IMG/VR virus record: IMGVR_UViG_3300020139_000004
Span: 1 to 22,946 of that record
DNA: 22,946 nt
Direction: 5' to 3' (one strand)
Origin: a virus
Positions 1 through 5,944 of this stretch are shown here, one piece after another; positions within the stretch are counted from its first letter, which is position 1, and each line of letters begins with the position of its first letter. The translations under genes were made by a program, and so were the position numbers. A model generated the notes under the pieces. That model was not told the DNA's origin and did no database searches. It saw nothing but the letters and a program-made list of their open reading frames with translations.

Positions 1-547
1 CTTCAAGTTCTTCCCACGTGAGATTTCGTATTCCTAAAAGTCTTACTATTCCCTGCCCTATACAATTTGTTATTGCAGATTTTATTACATTTGGTAAGTC
101 AACCTCATCAGGGGGAAGTTCAATTTTTTTACCTTCTTGATACCGAATTGCGAAAAATGGGTCATCACTTTCTCTTATTCCAATCACTTCAATTGAGGAA
201 TTACCAAGAGTGAAAACTCCTTTAACAGAAACTCTATAATGTCCGTTTGGTTTTCGTTCTATTTCAGGAGTATATAATTGCCACGAGATTCCGAAGAGTC
301 GTGCAATTTTTTCAGCCCCCGAACTTTCAAGATAAGGTTTTCCTCCGAAATCCGTCCAGTCATCCTGATTGGTAATTCGGAGAGCCAACAACTTGATTTT
401 TTTGATTGCTTCAAGGCGTTCTTCAGCTCTCTTTGCAATCTCTATAAGCATATCTTCTGCGATGAGAGGAGTTGAAGAAGGGACAATTGCAATTTCTTCT
501 TTTTTTGTTATTTCCTTGTTTTCTTTATTTTCTTTTCTTTCTACCAT
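1..547 (-). CDS. Conserved phage protein, possible DNA-annealing protein, 3' part cut by window edge
   Basis: An open frame begins with ATG at 547-545 and runs off the left edge, giving 182 residues with no stop. AAGGGGG lies 6 bases before the ATG and the gene follows its upstream neighbour after a short gap, so it is the last visible gene of the minus-strand terminase unit. After a charged, low-complexity start (Lys/Glu-rich to about residue 18) comes a helical segment and a motif of the form DDWTDFGGKPYLESSGAEKI near residues 66-85, then beta-rich sequence ending in an IGQGIVRLLGI segment. I associate the WxDxGGKPYLxxSGAEKIARxFG pattern with conserved phage proteins near recombination or replication genes, and single-strand annealing is one possible role. 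That assignment rests on memory of a motif only. The frame is certainly coding; its function is not established. Confidence 0.8.
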   Translation of the reverse strand, partial: MVERKENKENKEITKKEEIAIVPSSTPLIAEDMLIEIAKRAEERLEAIKKIKLLALRITNQDDWTDFGGKPYLESSGAEKIARLFGISWQLYTPEIERKPNGHYRVSVKGVFTLGNSSIEVIGIRESDDPFFAIRYQEGKKIELPPDEVDLPNVIKSAITNCIGQGIVRLLGIRNLTWEELE

Positions 548-558
548 GTTAAACCCCC

Positions 559-894
559 TTATATATTATTCATTACCTTTTTAATTTCTTTTTTAAACAC
601 ATAATGCATAAAGTCAGCTCGGATATGCTCAGGAGCTCCCCATTCCTCCGTCAATTTGAAAACTTTTTGAAGAATTTCATGAAGTTCCTCAAGAGTCGCA
701 TTTTTAATAGTCTTTCCAAAATCTTCGAGTAGTAGTTTCCGAAACAATCGCCGAGTTTCCTTTTCCAACAAGAACAATTTTTTTATTTTTGCATCCTTTT
801 CTTCTTGAGAAAGGTCGGGATTTTCTCTGATTTTTTTGATTTCCTCGTCTCGCCAATCTAAAAACAATTCTCCTTTTTGAGGTAATTTAAACAT
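559..894 (-). CDS. Hypothetical charged helical protein (111 aa)
   Basis: I do not recognise this family. The ATG at 894-892 follows an excellent AAAGGAGGT ribosome binding site (about 901-909), and the stop lies 11 bases before the next gene, so it is clearly a translated member of the terminase/ring nuclease unit. The protein is about half Lys, Glu, Leu, Ile and Arg and should be almost entirely alpha-helical, with possible coiled-coil stretches at residues 15-60 and 65-85. No cysteine pairs, signal peptide, membrane segment or catalytic motif is visible. Small acidic/basic helical proteins downstream of a counter-defence gene can be regulators or accessory inhibitors, but nothing in the sequence shows that here. 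Confidence 0.75.
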   Translation of the reverse strand: MFKLPQKGELFLDWRDEEIKKIRENPDLSQEEKDAKIKKLFLLEKETRRLFRKLLLEDFGKTIKNATLEELHEILQKVFKLTEEWGAPEHIRADFMHYVFKKEIKKVMNNI

Positions 895-909
895 CGTCGT
901 ACCTCCTTT

Positions 910-1203
910 TTATATTTCAATTTTCAAGATTTCTCCTACTCTCTGCTCTATGGAATGAGAAGCTATAACTACCGGTCCCAACCGAGGGTCGTATATTGCA
1001 ATCCAAGCGGTCGGATGGAAAAAGTGGACAAGAAAGCCATAAAGCCATATTGGAGCTCTTCCTGTAAGAATTACCCCCTTGCGGGAGTTGACAGCCGGAA
1101 CCTCTAATCTTTTCAATTCGTCGGGGGTTATTACCCCTTCCGGTGGCAGAATAATCTCTACCACCGTTGCCAACAAACCTTCTTTCGCTCTCAATTCTAC
1201 CAT
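910..1203 (-). CDS. csx3: Csx3/Crn3-family ring nuclease (candidate viral anti-type III CRISPR protein)
   Basis: The 97-residue protein matches the Csx3 (Crn3) family over its whole length, the usual size of stand-alone members. The diagnostic stretch is VPAVNSRKGVILTGRAPIWL (35-54), then H60, H63, AIYDPRLG (69-76) and ASH (81-83). From my memory of Archaeoglobus fulgidus Csx3, the invariant GRxPIWL, the YDPRLG loop (Asp and Arg near its catalytic centre) and the later His all have counterparts here (D72, R74, H83). Csx3 is a metal-dependent enzyme that linearises cyclic tetra-adenylate, the second messenger by which type III CRISPR activates Csm6/Csx1-type nucleases. No cas gene or array is nearby; the neighbours are the large terminase and small phage genes. 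It therefore looks like a viral counter-defence enzyme, not part of a CRISPR locus. A good AAAGGAG site (1211-1217) and a promoter of its own precede it. Confidence 0.9.
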   Translation of the reverse strand: MVELRAKEGLLATVVEIILPPEGVITPDELKRLEVPAVNSRKGVILTGRAPIWLYGFLVHFFHPTAWIAIYDPRLGPVVIASHSIEQRVGEILKIEI

Positions 1204-1226
1204 TTTTACACTCCTTTTCGTTTTCT

Positions 1227-1245
1227 ATGTATATATACTTGTAAT
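1227..1245 (-). promoter_or_regulatory. Candidate promoter for the csx3 gene
   Basis: On the minus strand the sequence reads TTACAAG followed directly by TATATA (plus coordinates 1232-1237 for the hexamer), about 30 bases before the csx3 ATG and overlapping the terminase stop. The same TACAAG plus a -10-like hexamer precedes three other transcription units in this window. No good -35 is visible, so it would act as an extended -10 or use a phage factor. It would let the ring nuclease be expressed separately from the terminase. Confidence 0.45.
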
Positions 1246-1247
1246 TT

Positions 1248-2606
1248 TCATAGTTTCTTTATGGGCGTTAAATATCTTTTTTCTGAACTAACTGCGACTG
1301 GACGTTTTATTCTTGTAGTTATTGTAGGAATATCGGTGGGGAAATATATTGAAACTGCATATCCTAGAGCATCAACCACATGGTCATAATATCCGTCCTT
1401 AAAAGGTTCATCTTTTACTTTCGGAGAAGTAGTTTCTGGGAAATGATACCCTCCTAACATTGCATCAATCAATACTTCACAACGAGGATGTATTTGTAAA
1501 ACGGGTCTTCCTGCTCTTAATGTGGTTAATAGTTTTTTAATCATATAAACTCTTTCCAGAACGGGGGTTCGACGATAAAAAGGAGTTATTCCGAAATCTC
1601 TTAAAATTTCTAATGAAGTTTTACCCTTATCGGTGTATTGTGAACCTGAGGGGTCGCAGGTATCCTCAAATTCAGCAAAAGGAAATTTTTTAACAGAATG
1701 CTTTATTACTTTATCTGCAAAATCCGTTAAATATATATCTAATCCCACCAATTCATCTAAAACATTTAAGTTACCGTCATGGTCTATCTGAAGCCACAAT
1801 ACAACGGGACGATGAAATCCAAAATCCCACGACCTGATTACTGATAATCCAGGAATATATTTTAAATTTTCATTAACATGTAATTTTCTGTTAAATTCGG
1901 TAAATACAGGTTTTCCATATATATCTGACCCCCACTCTCCCTCTAAATATCTTCTTCTATATTCAACTGGCATTTCTTCTAATTTTTTGAAATATGAAGG
2001 TGGCAAATTATCTTTGTTTTCAACAGTTGAAGCTTTATAACAAATTCTATCTTCACTCTTTTGTTCCACAAACAACTGATATAAATATGATTTTTTTGGT
2101 GGTGAAGCAGAAGTTAAAAAGAAATAATGTTTCGGCATTCCTTTCAATCTTAATCTTTTTGAAAGAAAATGATAAGTGTATTCATCACGCAAAGCCTCAT
2201 GTGCCTCATCAATGTAAATATAATGCAGTTCAAGTGATTGAAATTTGACGGGGTCATCCAGTGCTCTAAATAAAACTACTGAAGGAGTATTTCCAATAGA
2301 TTGAATAACTGCTAATTTCCGTGTATAATGATAATTCTTTAGAATTTTTAAACCCTCAATCTCATTGAAAAATGTTTGCATAGTGCTATCCTCAAGTTCT
2401 CTCATTGTGAATCTGCTTATCATTCCGACTGACCCGGGATTTAAAAAAGATAACAAAATTGCTTTTCGACATCCCGCAGTAGTTTTCCCGCATCCCCACC
2501 CCCCAATAAAAAGTTGTTCGGGATGTTCAAAATCAAATACAAATTTTTCCTGCGTCGGTGTCCAGGTCCGCCACAATTTTTTCAGTTTTTCTTTATCAAA
2601 ATTCAT
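1248..2606 (-). CDS. terL: Terminase large subunit (DNA-packaging ATPase and nuclease)
   Basis: This 452-residue protein has the full two-domain layout of phage large terminases. The ATPase half shows Walker A GGWGCGKT (35-42), Walker B YIYIDE (129-134) and the coupling motif LTSASPP (164-170), then RRYLEGEWG (218-226), typical of the domain link. The RNase H-like nuclease half shows SWDFG with D261, DTCDPSG with D318, and DHVVD with D408 and D412, the usual metal-binding acidic residues. It cuts concatemeric DNA and drives it into the prohead. Its ATG overlaps the stop of the upstream gene by 4 bases, so translation is probably coupled. No small terminase is recognisable; the unknown gene just upstream sits where one might be expected. 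A csx3 gene follows immediately. Confidence 0.95.
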   Translation of the reverse strand: MNFDKEKLKKLWRTWTPTQEKFVFDFEHPEQLFIGGWGCGKTTAGCRKAILLSFLNPGSVGMISRFTMRELEDSTMQTFFNEIEGLKILKNYHYTRKLAVIQSIGNTPSVVLFRALDDPVKFQSLELHYIYIDEAHEALRDEYTYHFLSKRLRLKGMPKHYFFLTSASPPKKSYLYQLFVEQKSEDRICYKASTVENKDNLPPSYFKKLEEMPVEYRRRYLEGEWGSDIYGKPVFTEFNRKLHVNENLKYIPGLSVIRSWDFGFHRPVVLWLQIDHDGNLNVLDELVGLDIYLTDFADKVIKHSVKKFPFAEFEDTCDPSGSQYTDKGKTSLEILRDFGITPFYRRTPVLERVYMIKKLLTTLRAGRPVLQIHPRCEVLIDAMLGGYHFPETTSPKVKDEPFKDGYYDHVVDALGYAVSIYFPTDIPTITTRIKRPVAVSSEKRYLTPIKKL

Positions 2607-2941
2607 TGCACTATTATTGAATCTTCTTCTATAAAATCATACCCCAAATAATTAAGAAAATCCAGTATGCCTCTAAATATAAAAGCAAAAAACAAAATTT
2701 CATTTTTATCAAAAGTCAATTCTTTTTCGGTTTCTTTTGGTATCATTCCTGGCACACAAAGAATTTTTAATCCTTCCATTTCATTATGGACGATGATGTT
2801 TATGTTTATGTCTTTTATTTCTCTGTCTTCATCACCTTCTTTACTCTTATCTGATTTTATTCTTTTCTTCTCCAGTATGTCTATGAATTGTTCTAAAAGG
2901 AATTTTTTGGTATAAATATACACTTTTTTCTTTTCTTTCAT
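2603..2941 (-). CDS. Hypothetical protein upstream of the terminase (112 aa)
   Basis: I do not recognise this protein. It starts at ATG 2941-2939 with a GAAGGAGG site lying inside the last codons of the preceding gene, and its stop overlaps the terminase ATG (ATGA), so it is translationally coupled on both sides. The first third is very Lys-rich, residues about 28-50 are highly charged, and the C-terminal third (FFAFIFRGILDFLNYLGYDF) is hydrophobic and aromatic and probably helical. Its position just before the large terminase is where a small terminase subunit often lies, but no helix-turn-helix is evident, so that is only a positional guess. Confidence 0.75.
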   Translation of the reverse strand: MKEKKKVYIYTKKFLLEQFIDILEKKRIKSDKSKEGDEDREIKDININIIVHNEMEGLKILCVPGMIPKETEKELTFDKNEILFFAFIFRGILDFLNYLGYDFIEEDSIIVQ

Positions 2942-2946
2942 TTTAT

Positions 2947-3489
2947 TTATCCTCCTTCTTCTAAAATCGCTTTAATAAGTTCCCAATCTGAAATATCTTC
3001 AATAGTTTCATCTGTGCCATTAAGCTTATAAATTGTTATTCCATGACTAGCATCTCCATGAAGTTTGCCTGACCGTTTCCATCTGATAATAAGCTTTTCC
3101 GGTTGAACATTAATTAATCCCCCTATAGATATACCCAATTTTCCTCGGGAAGAATGAAAATACTTATATTCAAAAATATCCACTTCATTTTTGGGAGGCG
3201 ATATAACTTCAAAATATGCATTGCCACGATATCCGCTTTTCACTGAAACCCAAAACACGTTCCACCCTGAGACAGGACGAAGAATAAAATTACCCATCTC
3301 TGTTCTTTCTATTTTTGCATTCTCAAGAGGAAACTCTATATACGGAGTCCAACCTTTTTCTGTTTTTACAAGATTCTGATTAACCCAAAGTCTGAAAGAA
3401 GGTTTCCCATGCCCTTCATCGCCAAAATCCATGTAGTAGAGGATTTTTTCTTCTATTTTTTTCATCTGCAACTCAAATCTCTCTTTCAT
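2947..3489 (-). CDS. Hypothetical beta-rich protein, first gene of the minus-strand terminase unit (180 aa)
   Basis: The function is unknown. The start at 3489 is supported by a GAGGTG site 5 bases upstream and by the promoter at 3522-3550. After a short helical N-terminus (residues 1-20) the protein alternates hydrophobic and polar residues with many aromatic residues and glycines (for example PFASFRLWV-like and VFWVSVKSGYRGNAYFEV stretches between residues 30 and 95), suggesting a beta-sandwich. The C-terminus (DISDWELIKAILEEGG) is helical. There are no cysteines, signal peptide or membrane segment. A 15-bp direct repeat (3479-3493 and 3498-3512) straddles the start and duplicates the first codons out of frame. 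Confidence 0.75.
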   Translation of the reverse strand: MKERFELQMKKIEEKILYYMDFGDEGHGKPSFRLWVNQNLVKTEKGWTPYIEFPLENAKIERTEMGNFILRPVSGWNVFWVSVKSGYRGNAYFEVISPPKNEVDIFEYKYFHSSRGKLGISIGGLINVQPEKLIIRWKRSGKLHGDASHGITIYKLNGTDETIEDISDWELIKAILEEGG

Positions 3490-3521
3490 TGTTGCACCTC
3501 TCTTTCATTGTTTTCACTTAC

Positions 3522-3550
3522 ATTATACTTGTATTTTTCAAAAAATACAA
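3522..3550 (-). promoter_or_regulatory. Sigma-70-like promoter for the minus-strand terminase unit
   Basis: On the minus strand, TTGTAT (plus 3545-3550) and TATAAT (plus 3522-3527) are separated by exactly 17 bases, with TACAAG directly before the -10. The start codon at 3489 follows about 33 bases later. It overlaps the divergent plus-strand promoter, and both -35 boxes lie in the arms of one palindrome. Confidence 0.7.
3529..3550. repeat. 22-bp near-perfect palindrome between divergent units (candidate operator)
   Basis: TTGTATTTTT (3529-3538) and AAAAATACAA (3541-3550) are perfect 10-base inverted arms separated by CA. Each arm carries the -35 box of one divergent promoter, so a dimeric regulator bound here would block or activate both directions at once. 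The symmetry could also arise simply from two back-to-back -35 boxes with A/T tracts. Confidence 0.6.
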
Positions 3551-3557
3551 TTACAAT
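3529..3557 (+). promoter_or_regulatory. Sigma-70-like promoter for the replication unit
   Basis: TTGTAT (3529-3534), a 17-base spacer and TACAAT (3552-3557) lie 32 bases upstream of the ATG at 3589. It is the mirror of the minus-strand promoter, and the two overlap almost completely. Confidence 0.65.
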
Positions 3558-3588
3558 TAAGATAAAGAAACTAAACAGGAGGTCTCTT

Positions 3589-4077
3589 ATGGACAAAATC
3601 CCCCCAAAAGATATTTTTAAGGTGTTCAACGGCTTGCCCCCTGAACACAAACTGGAATTCATAATCACGATGAGTCAGGAATTACCCCCAGAAATCATAG
3701 ATGAATTTGAATACGAAAATTTGAATATTTTCGAACCAGAGAAACTCCCAGAGCCACCTCCCTGCTATTCCGAACACAAAAAACTCCTGAAAACCATAAA
3801 ACAAAAAAAGAATCGTGTCTCTTTTCAACAAGTTGTATGCCCAACATGTCTAAAATTCATTAAACAATACGAAGAAACTTTATATGAAAACTACGGTAAA
3901 TTACAGCACCTCATAAAATTATACAAAAATTTTGGATCCCGTGAAGAATACATAAAACAAAAAACCATACTTGAAATGATAAAAAAATACCCGCCTGTAA
4001 CCTGGTTTAGGAGCAGACTTTTCGGTATAATACAAAAAAGCGAAGAATTTGAAAATGATATAATAGGGGGTGACTGA
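3589..4077 (+). CDS. Hypothetical protein with a Cys pair, first gene of the replication unit (162 aa)
   Basis: The frame is open from 3409, but the start at 3589 is chosen because AGGAGG (3577-3582) sits at ideal spacing and the promoter lies just upstream; an earlier start would run through both promoters. I do not recognise the family. The N-terminus (MDKIPPKDIFKVFNGLPPEH) and residues to about 60 are acidic and Pro-rich. Residues about 65-120 contain a lone CxxC (VCPTCLKF) and a preceding Cys, too few to predict a complete zinc site in one chain, followed by a helical, Lys-rich C-terminus. The stop overlaps the ATG of the replication-initiator-like gene by one base, suggesting a partner or regulator in replication. 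Confidence 0.8.
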   Translation: MDKIPPKDIFKVFNGLPPEHKLEFIITMSQELPPEIIDEFEYENLNIFEPEKLPEPPPCYSEHKKLLKTIKQKKNRVSFQQVVCPTCLKFIKQYEETLYENYGKLQHLIKLYKNFGSREEYIKQKTILEMIKKYPPVTWFRSRLFGIIQKSEEFENDIIGGD

Positions 4078-5120
4078 TGACCGATAAAATAACAAAAAAG
4101 AAAAAAACAATAACTATACCCGAAGACCTCATGCGATTTCTCGTATCAACCAACTTCCTCAATGAACGAGGTCGCATACTCTTAAGCATCATAACCCTCA
4201 TCAACTTCCTCAAAGATGTAAGCCCCTCCGCCATAAAAAAACTCACTGGAATGCCCCGTCAAAATGTTCACCGAAATTTAGAATTATTAAAAAAATTGTT
4301 CGGAAACAATCTTATGCTACTACTACAGACCTACGACAGAGAAAAATACCTGTATCACGACATAACTCACAAATATTATAAAAATGTAATCAAAATTGAT
4401 GACGCAAAAATCTCAAAAAATAGTGGGGTTAGAAAAAATGTAATCAAAATTGATGACGCAAAAATCTCAAACTGGACGCAAGATTTTGAGGAAATCCCAG
4501 AATGTAATCAAAATTGCTTACAAAACAGCATATCCGAGAGCAAAGATGTAATCAATTTTGATTACGCAAAACCCTCGATTTCACCCCTTCCCCCTCTCCC
4601 TAAAAATTTAAAGAAAGAAAAAAGAAAAGAAAAAAGAAGCAAAAAAGAAAAGAAAAAAGAAAGAAATTGTATTATAGACTCAAGTATTATATTAAATATA
4701 CTTAATCCCTGTATTAAAGATAATAATACTGTATTTCATAAACCTTCTCCCCCTTCCCCTAATATAAATAATATAGGGCAAAATTTTTTAAAAATTGACG
4801 AAAGTGTAATCAAAATTGATGACAAAATGGAAGAAAAGAAAGACCAAGAGGACCAAGGTGTCCCACCCTATCAGCCACTCATCAGTACTCAGCAGAATAT
4901 CCCAACCCCCTCTCCCACATCCCATCAACCATCAAAAGAAAAAACCACTCCACCCTCACTCAAAGACTACGCCACCCAGATCATCCAGGAAACCATCTCC
5001 AGAGAAGAAGCTCTTAACCAGCTTCAGCAAATCTATCCGCACCTGCCTAAACAAATCCTCAACCAACTCCTTGACCAATACATAAAACTCCTAACCCCAA
5101 AAACCCCTAATAATAAATAA
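4077..5120 (+). CDS. Putative replication initiator with embedded iterons (347 aa)
   Basis: The N-terminal ~90 residues form a likely winged helix: an IPEDLMRFLVSTNFLNERGR start, then SPSAIKKLTGMPRQNVHRNL (50-69) as a helix-turn-helix. This is the layout of phage O-like and DnaD-like initiators, which bind origin repeats and recruit the helicase loader. The middle (about 105-290) is low-complexity: NVIKIDDAKIS repeats, a Lys/Glu run encoded by a purine tract, then Pro/Ser/Gln-rich linker. Residues 295-340 form a compact helical C-terminal domain that could contact a loader. The repeats in the gene are conserved as DNA (one copy is in a different reading frame), which supports an origin lying inside its own initiator gene as in lambda. 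Its ATG overlaps the previous stop. A transcriptional regulator is the main alternative. Confidence 0.65.
   Translation: MTDKITKKKKTITIPEDLMRFLVSTNFLNERGRILLSIITLINFLKDVSPSAIKKLTGMPRQNVHRNLELLKKLFGNNLMLLLQTYDREKYLYHDITHKYYKNVIKIDDAKISKNSGVRKNVIKIDDAKISNWTQDFEEIPECNQNCLQNSISESKDVINFDYAKPSISPLPPLPKNLKKEKRKEKRSKKEKKKERNCIIDSSIILNILNPCIKDNNTVFHKPSPPSPNINNIGQNFLKIDESVIKIDDKMEEKKDQEDQGVPPYQPLISTQQNIPTPSPTSHQPSKEKTTPPSLKDYATQIIQETISREEALNQLQQIYPHLPKQILNQLLDQYIKLLTPKTPNNK
4380..4822 (+). repeat. Five iteron-like repeats inside the initiator gene (candidate replication origin)
   Basis: Copies of GTAATCAAAATTGATGAC begin after a T at 4385, 4439, 4503, 4547 and 4805. Copies 1 and 2 are identical over 38 bases (4380-4417 and 4434-4471). 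Copy 4 is almost a perfect palindrome, GTAATCAA..TTGATTAC. Copy 3 (GTAATCAAAATTGCTTAC) is read in another frame (CNQNCLQN instead of NVIKIDDA), so the DNA is conserved and not just the peptide. Spacings are 54, 64, 44 and 258 bases. Clustered dyad-like repeats in an initiator gene, next to purine-rich and AT-rich DNA, match the organisation of lambdoid origins. Confidence 0.65.
4610..4743 (+). other. Purine tract and AT-rich stretch, candidate DNA-unwinding element
   Basis: From 4610 to 4676 the plus strand is all A and G except for one C (4640). It is preceded by a pyrimidine-rich stretch (about 4573-4601) and followed to 4743 by very AT-rich sequence. It lies between iteron copies 4 and 5. 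Strand-asymmetric, easily melted DNA beside iterons is what a helicase-loading site looks like in lambdoid origins. It also encodes the Lys/Glu-rich linker of the protein. Confidence 0.5.
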
Positions 5121-5191
5121 AGGCACCGACCTCTTAAAAAAATAGCCCTGAAACGCACAGAAATGCCTCTATTTTTAATTTTCTCAACACA

Positions 5192-5218
5192 CCCCCTATT
5201 GAGATAAGGGGGTTTTTT
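5192..5218 (+). terminator. Rho-independent terminator of the replication unit
   Basis: CCCCCT (5192-5197) pairs with AGGGGG (5207-5212) around a 9-base loop and is followed by six Ts. It lies 72 bases after the initiator stop. Confidence 0.8.
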
Positions 5219-5264
5219 CAAAATTTTAACCCCTTCTCAAAAAAATACCCATAAAATAGAATAC

Positions 5265-5292
5265 TTATCAGTTTTGAAAACTTTGTTGATAA
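5265..5292. repeat. Nested inverted repeats in the gap after the replication unit
   Basis: TTATCA (5265-5270) and TGATAA (5287-5292) flank AGTTTT-G-AAAACT (5270-5282), itself a perfect 6-base palindrome. The rest of the 5121-5407 gap holds the terminator and an AGGAGG-like sequence at 5333-5339 with no ATG behind it. This could be an operator, but no partner gene is obvious. Confidence 0.35.
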
Positions 5293-5407
5293 AAAATACG
5301 AAAAAAAATCGGTCAAAATAAGCCCTGTTTTTGAGGAGGTCTAAATTCATCCCCCTCTACTCAGACTTCCGGAAAAAAGGTTGTTTGATAATATTGGAGA
5401 AAAAACT

Positions 5408-5671
5408 TCACTCCATAAACACAACCTCAAACCCCGTCTGGCTCTCTATCCACTCATTCACCTGCTTCTGCATACATCCACCACATAAAAAAACCGCCCT
5501 TTCAAATACATAATACACAAACGGCTCCTCCCGACGGTTTATCTCCTTTAAGCACTCCCCACATTTTAATTCATTTCCAAAAATATGCTCATGTTCAGTC
5601 AATTTCAGCCACCTCAAAGCCTCCCCACTCTTCAACCTCCTCACCTTCTTCACATCATTCTTATACACCAT
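5408..5671 (-). CDS. Small zinc-binding protein with two CxxC pairs (87 aa)
   Basis: ATG at 5671-5669 is preceded by AAGGAGGTG and by a TACAAG-type promoter, so this is a monocistronic minus-strand gene converging on the replication unit. Residues 37-40 (CGEC) and 63-66 (CGGC) are two Cys pairs 22 residues apart, the spacing of a zinc ribbon or treble-clef fold; the intervening EPFVYYVFERAVFL segment would be the beta hairpin. The N-terminus is basic (MVYKNDVKKVRRLKSGEALR), suitable for nucleic-acid contact. Such proteins in phages are often early regulators or host-takeover factors. No specific family can be named and the role is unknown. Confidence 0.75.
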   Translation of the reverse strand: MVYKNDVKKVRRLKSGEALRWLKLTEHEHIFGNELKCGECLKEINRREEPFVYYVFERAVFLCGGCMQKQVNEWIESQTGFEVVFME

Positions 5672-5703
5672 ATCCGCACCTCCTTGGCTTTCTCACTCAT
5701 TAC

Positions 5704-5715
5704 CTATAACTTGTA
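5704..5715 (-). promoter_or_regulatory. TACAAG-type promoter for the zinc protein gene
   Basis: On the minus strand TACAAG is followed directly by TTATAG (plus 5704-5709), 33 bases before the ATG at 5671. The arrangement and distance match those at the csx3 and terminase-unit promoters. No clear -35 is seen. Confidence 0.4.
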
Positions 5716-5738
5716 TTAAAAATTTTGGTCCGTATAAA
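5711..5738 (+). promoter_or_regulatory. Plus-strand promoter candidate facing the G-rich element
   Basis: TTGTAT (5711-5716), a 16-base spacer and TATAAA (5733-5738) predict a transcript starting near 5745, at the G-rich structured element. As at 3529, this -35 overlaps the divergent minus-strand TACAAG promoter. The transcript would lead towards the amidoligase unit. Confidence 0.45.
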
Positions 5739-5740
5739 AA

Positions 5741-5820
5741 GGGGTATCGTTGGCAAAAACGGGGGGGTGGTGGGGGCTTCCAAGCAAGGGATTTGACGCA
5801 GGGATAGCATACCCCCTACC
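5741..5820 (+). other. G-rich structured element (possible G-quadruplex or leader/small RNA)
   Basis: In otherwise AT-rich DNA this stretch has runs of seven and five Gs (5761-5767, 5772-5776), then GGG at 5788 and 5801, followed by CCCCC and CCC. GGGGTAT (5741-5747) is exactly complementary to ATACCCC (5809-5815), closing a 61-base loop. The plus-strand G runs could also form a quadruplex. It begins where the candidate promoter at 5711-5738 would start transcription. Confidence 0.4.
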
Positions 5821-5944
5821 CTATCTCATCAAGAAAACAGAAAAAAGACCGATAATTACCATTATGTAAAATAGAATCCAAATGGGATAAAAAACCTGTG
5901 AAATCTCTAGAAGTTATCAAAAATTTCTAAAGTGGCTCTTGAAA

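Noticed and set aside
910-1203. csx3 considered as part of a host CRISPR locus
   Set aside because: All flanking genes are phage-type, and no cas gene, CARF protein or array occurs in the window.
3409-3588. Longer N-terminus for the gene starting at 3589
   Set aside because: The extension runs through both divergent promoters and the first codons of the opposite gene, while 3589 has an ideal AGGAGG site.
4380-4822. Repeats considered as a CRISPR array
   Set aside because: Spacing is irregular (54, 64, 44 and 258 bases), units are partly palindromic, and they lie in a coding frame; no cas genes are present.
5331-5513. Frame after an AGGAGG sequence at 5333-5339
   Set aside because: Its TTG start lies inside the AGGAGG site itself, no ATG follows at proper spacing, and it overlaps the zinc protein gene on the other strand.
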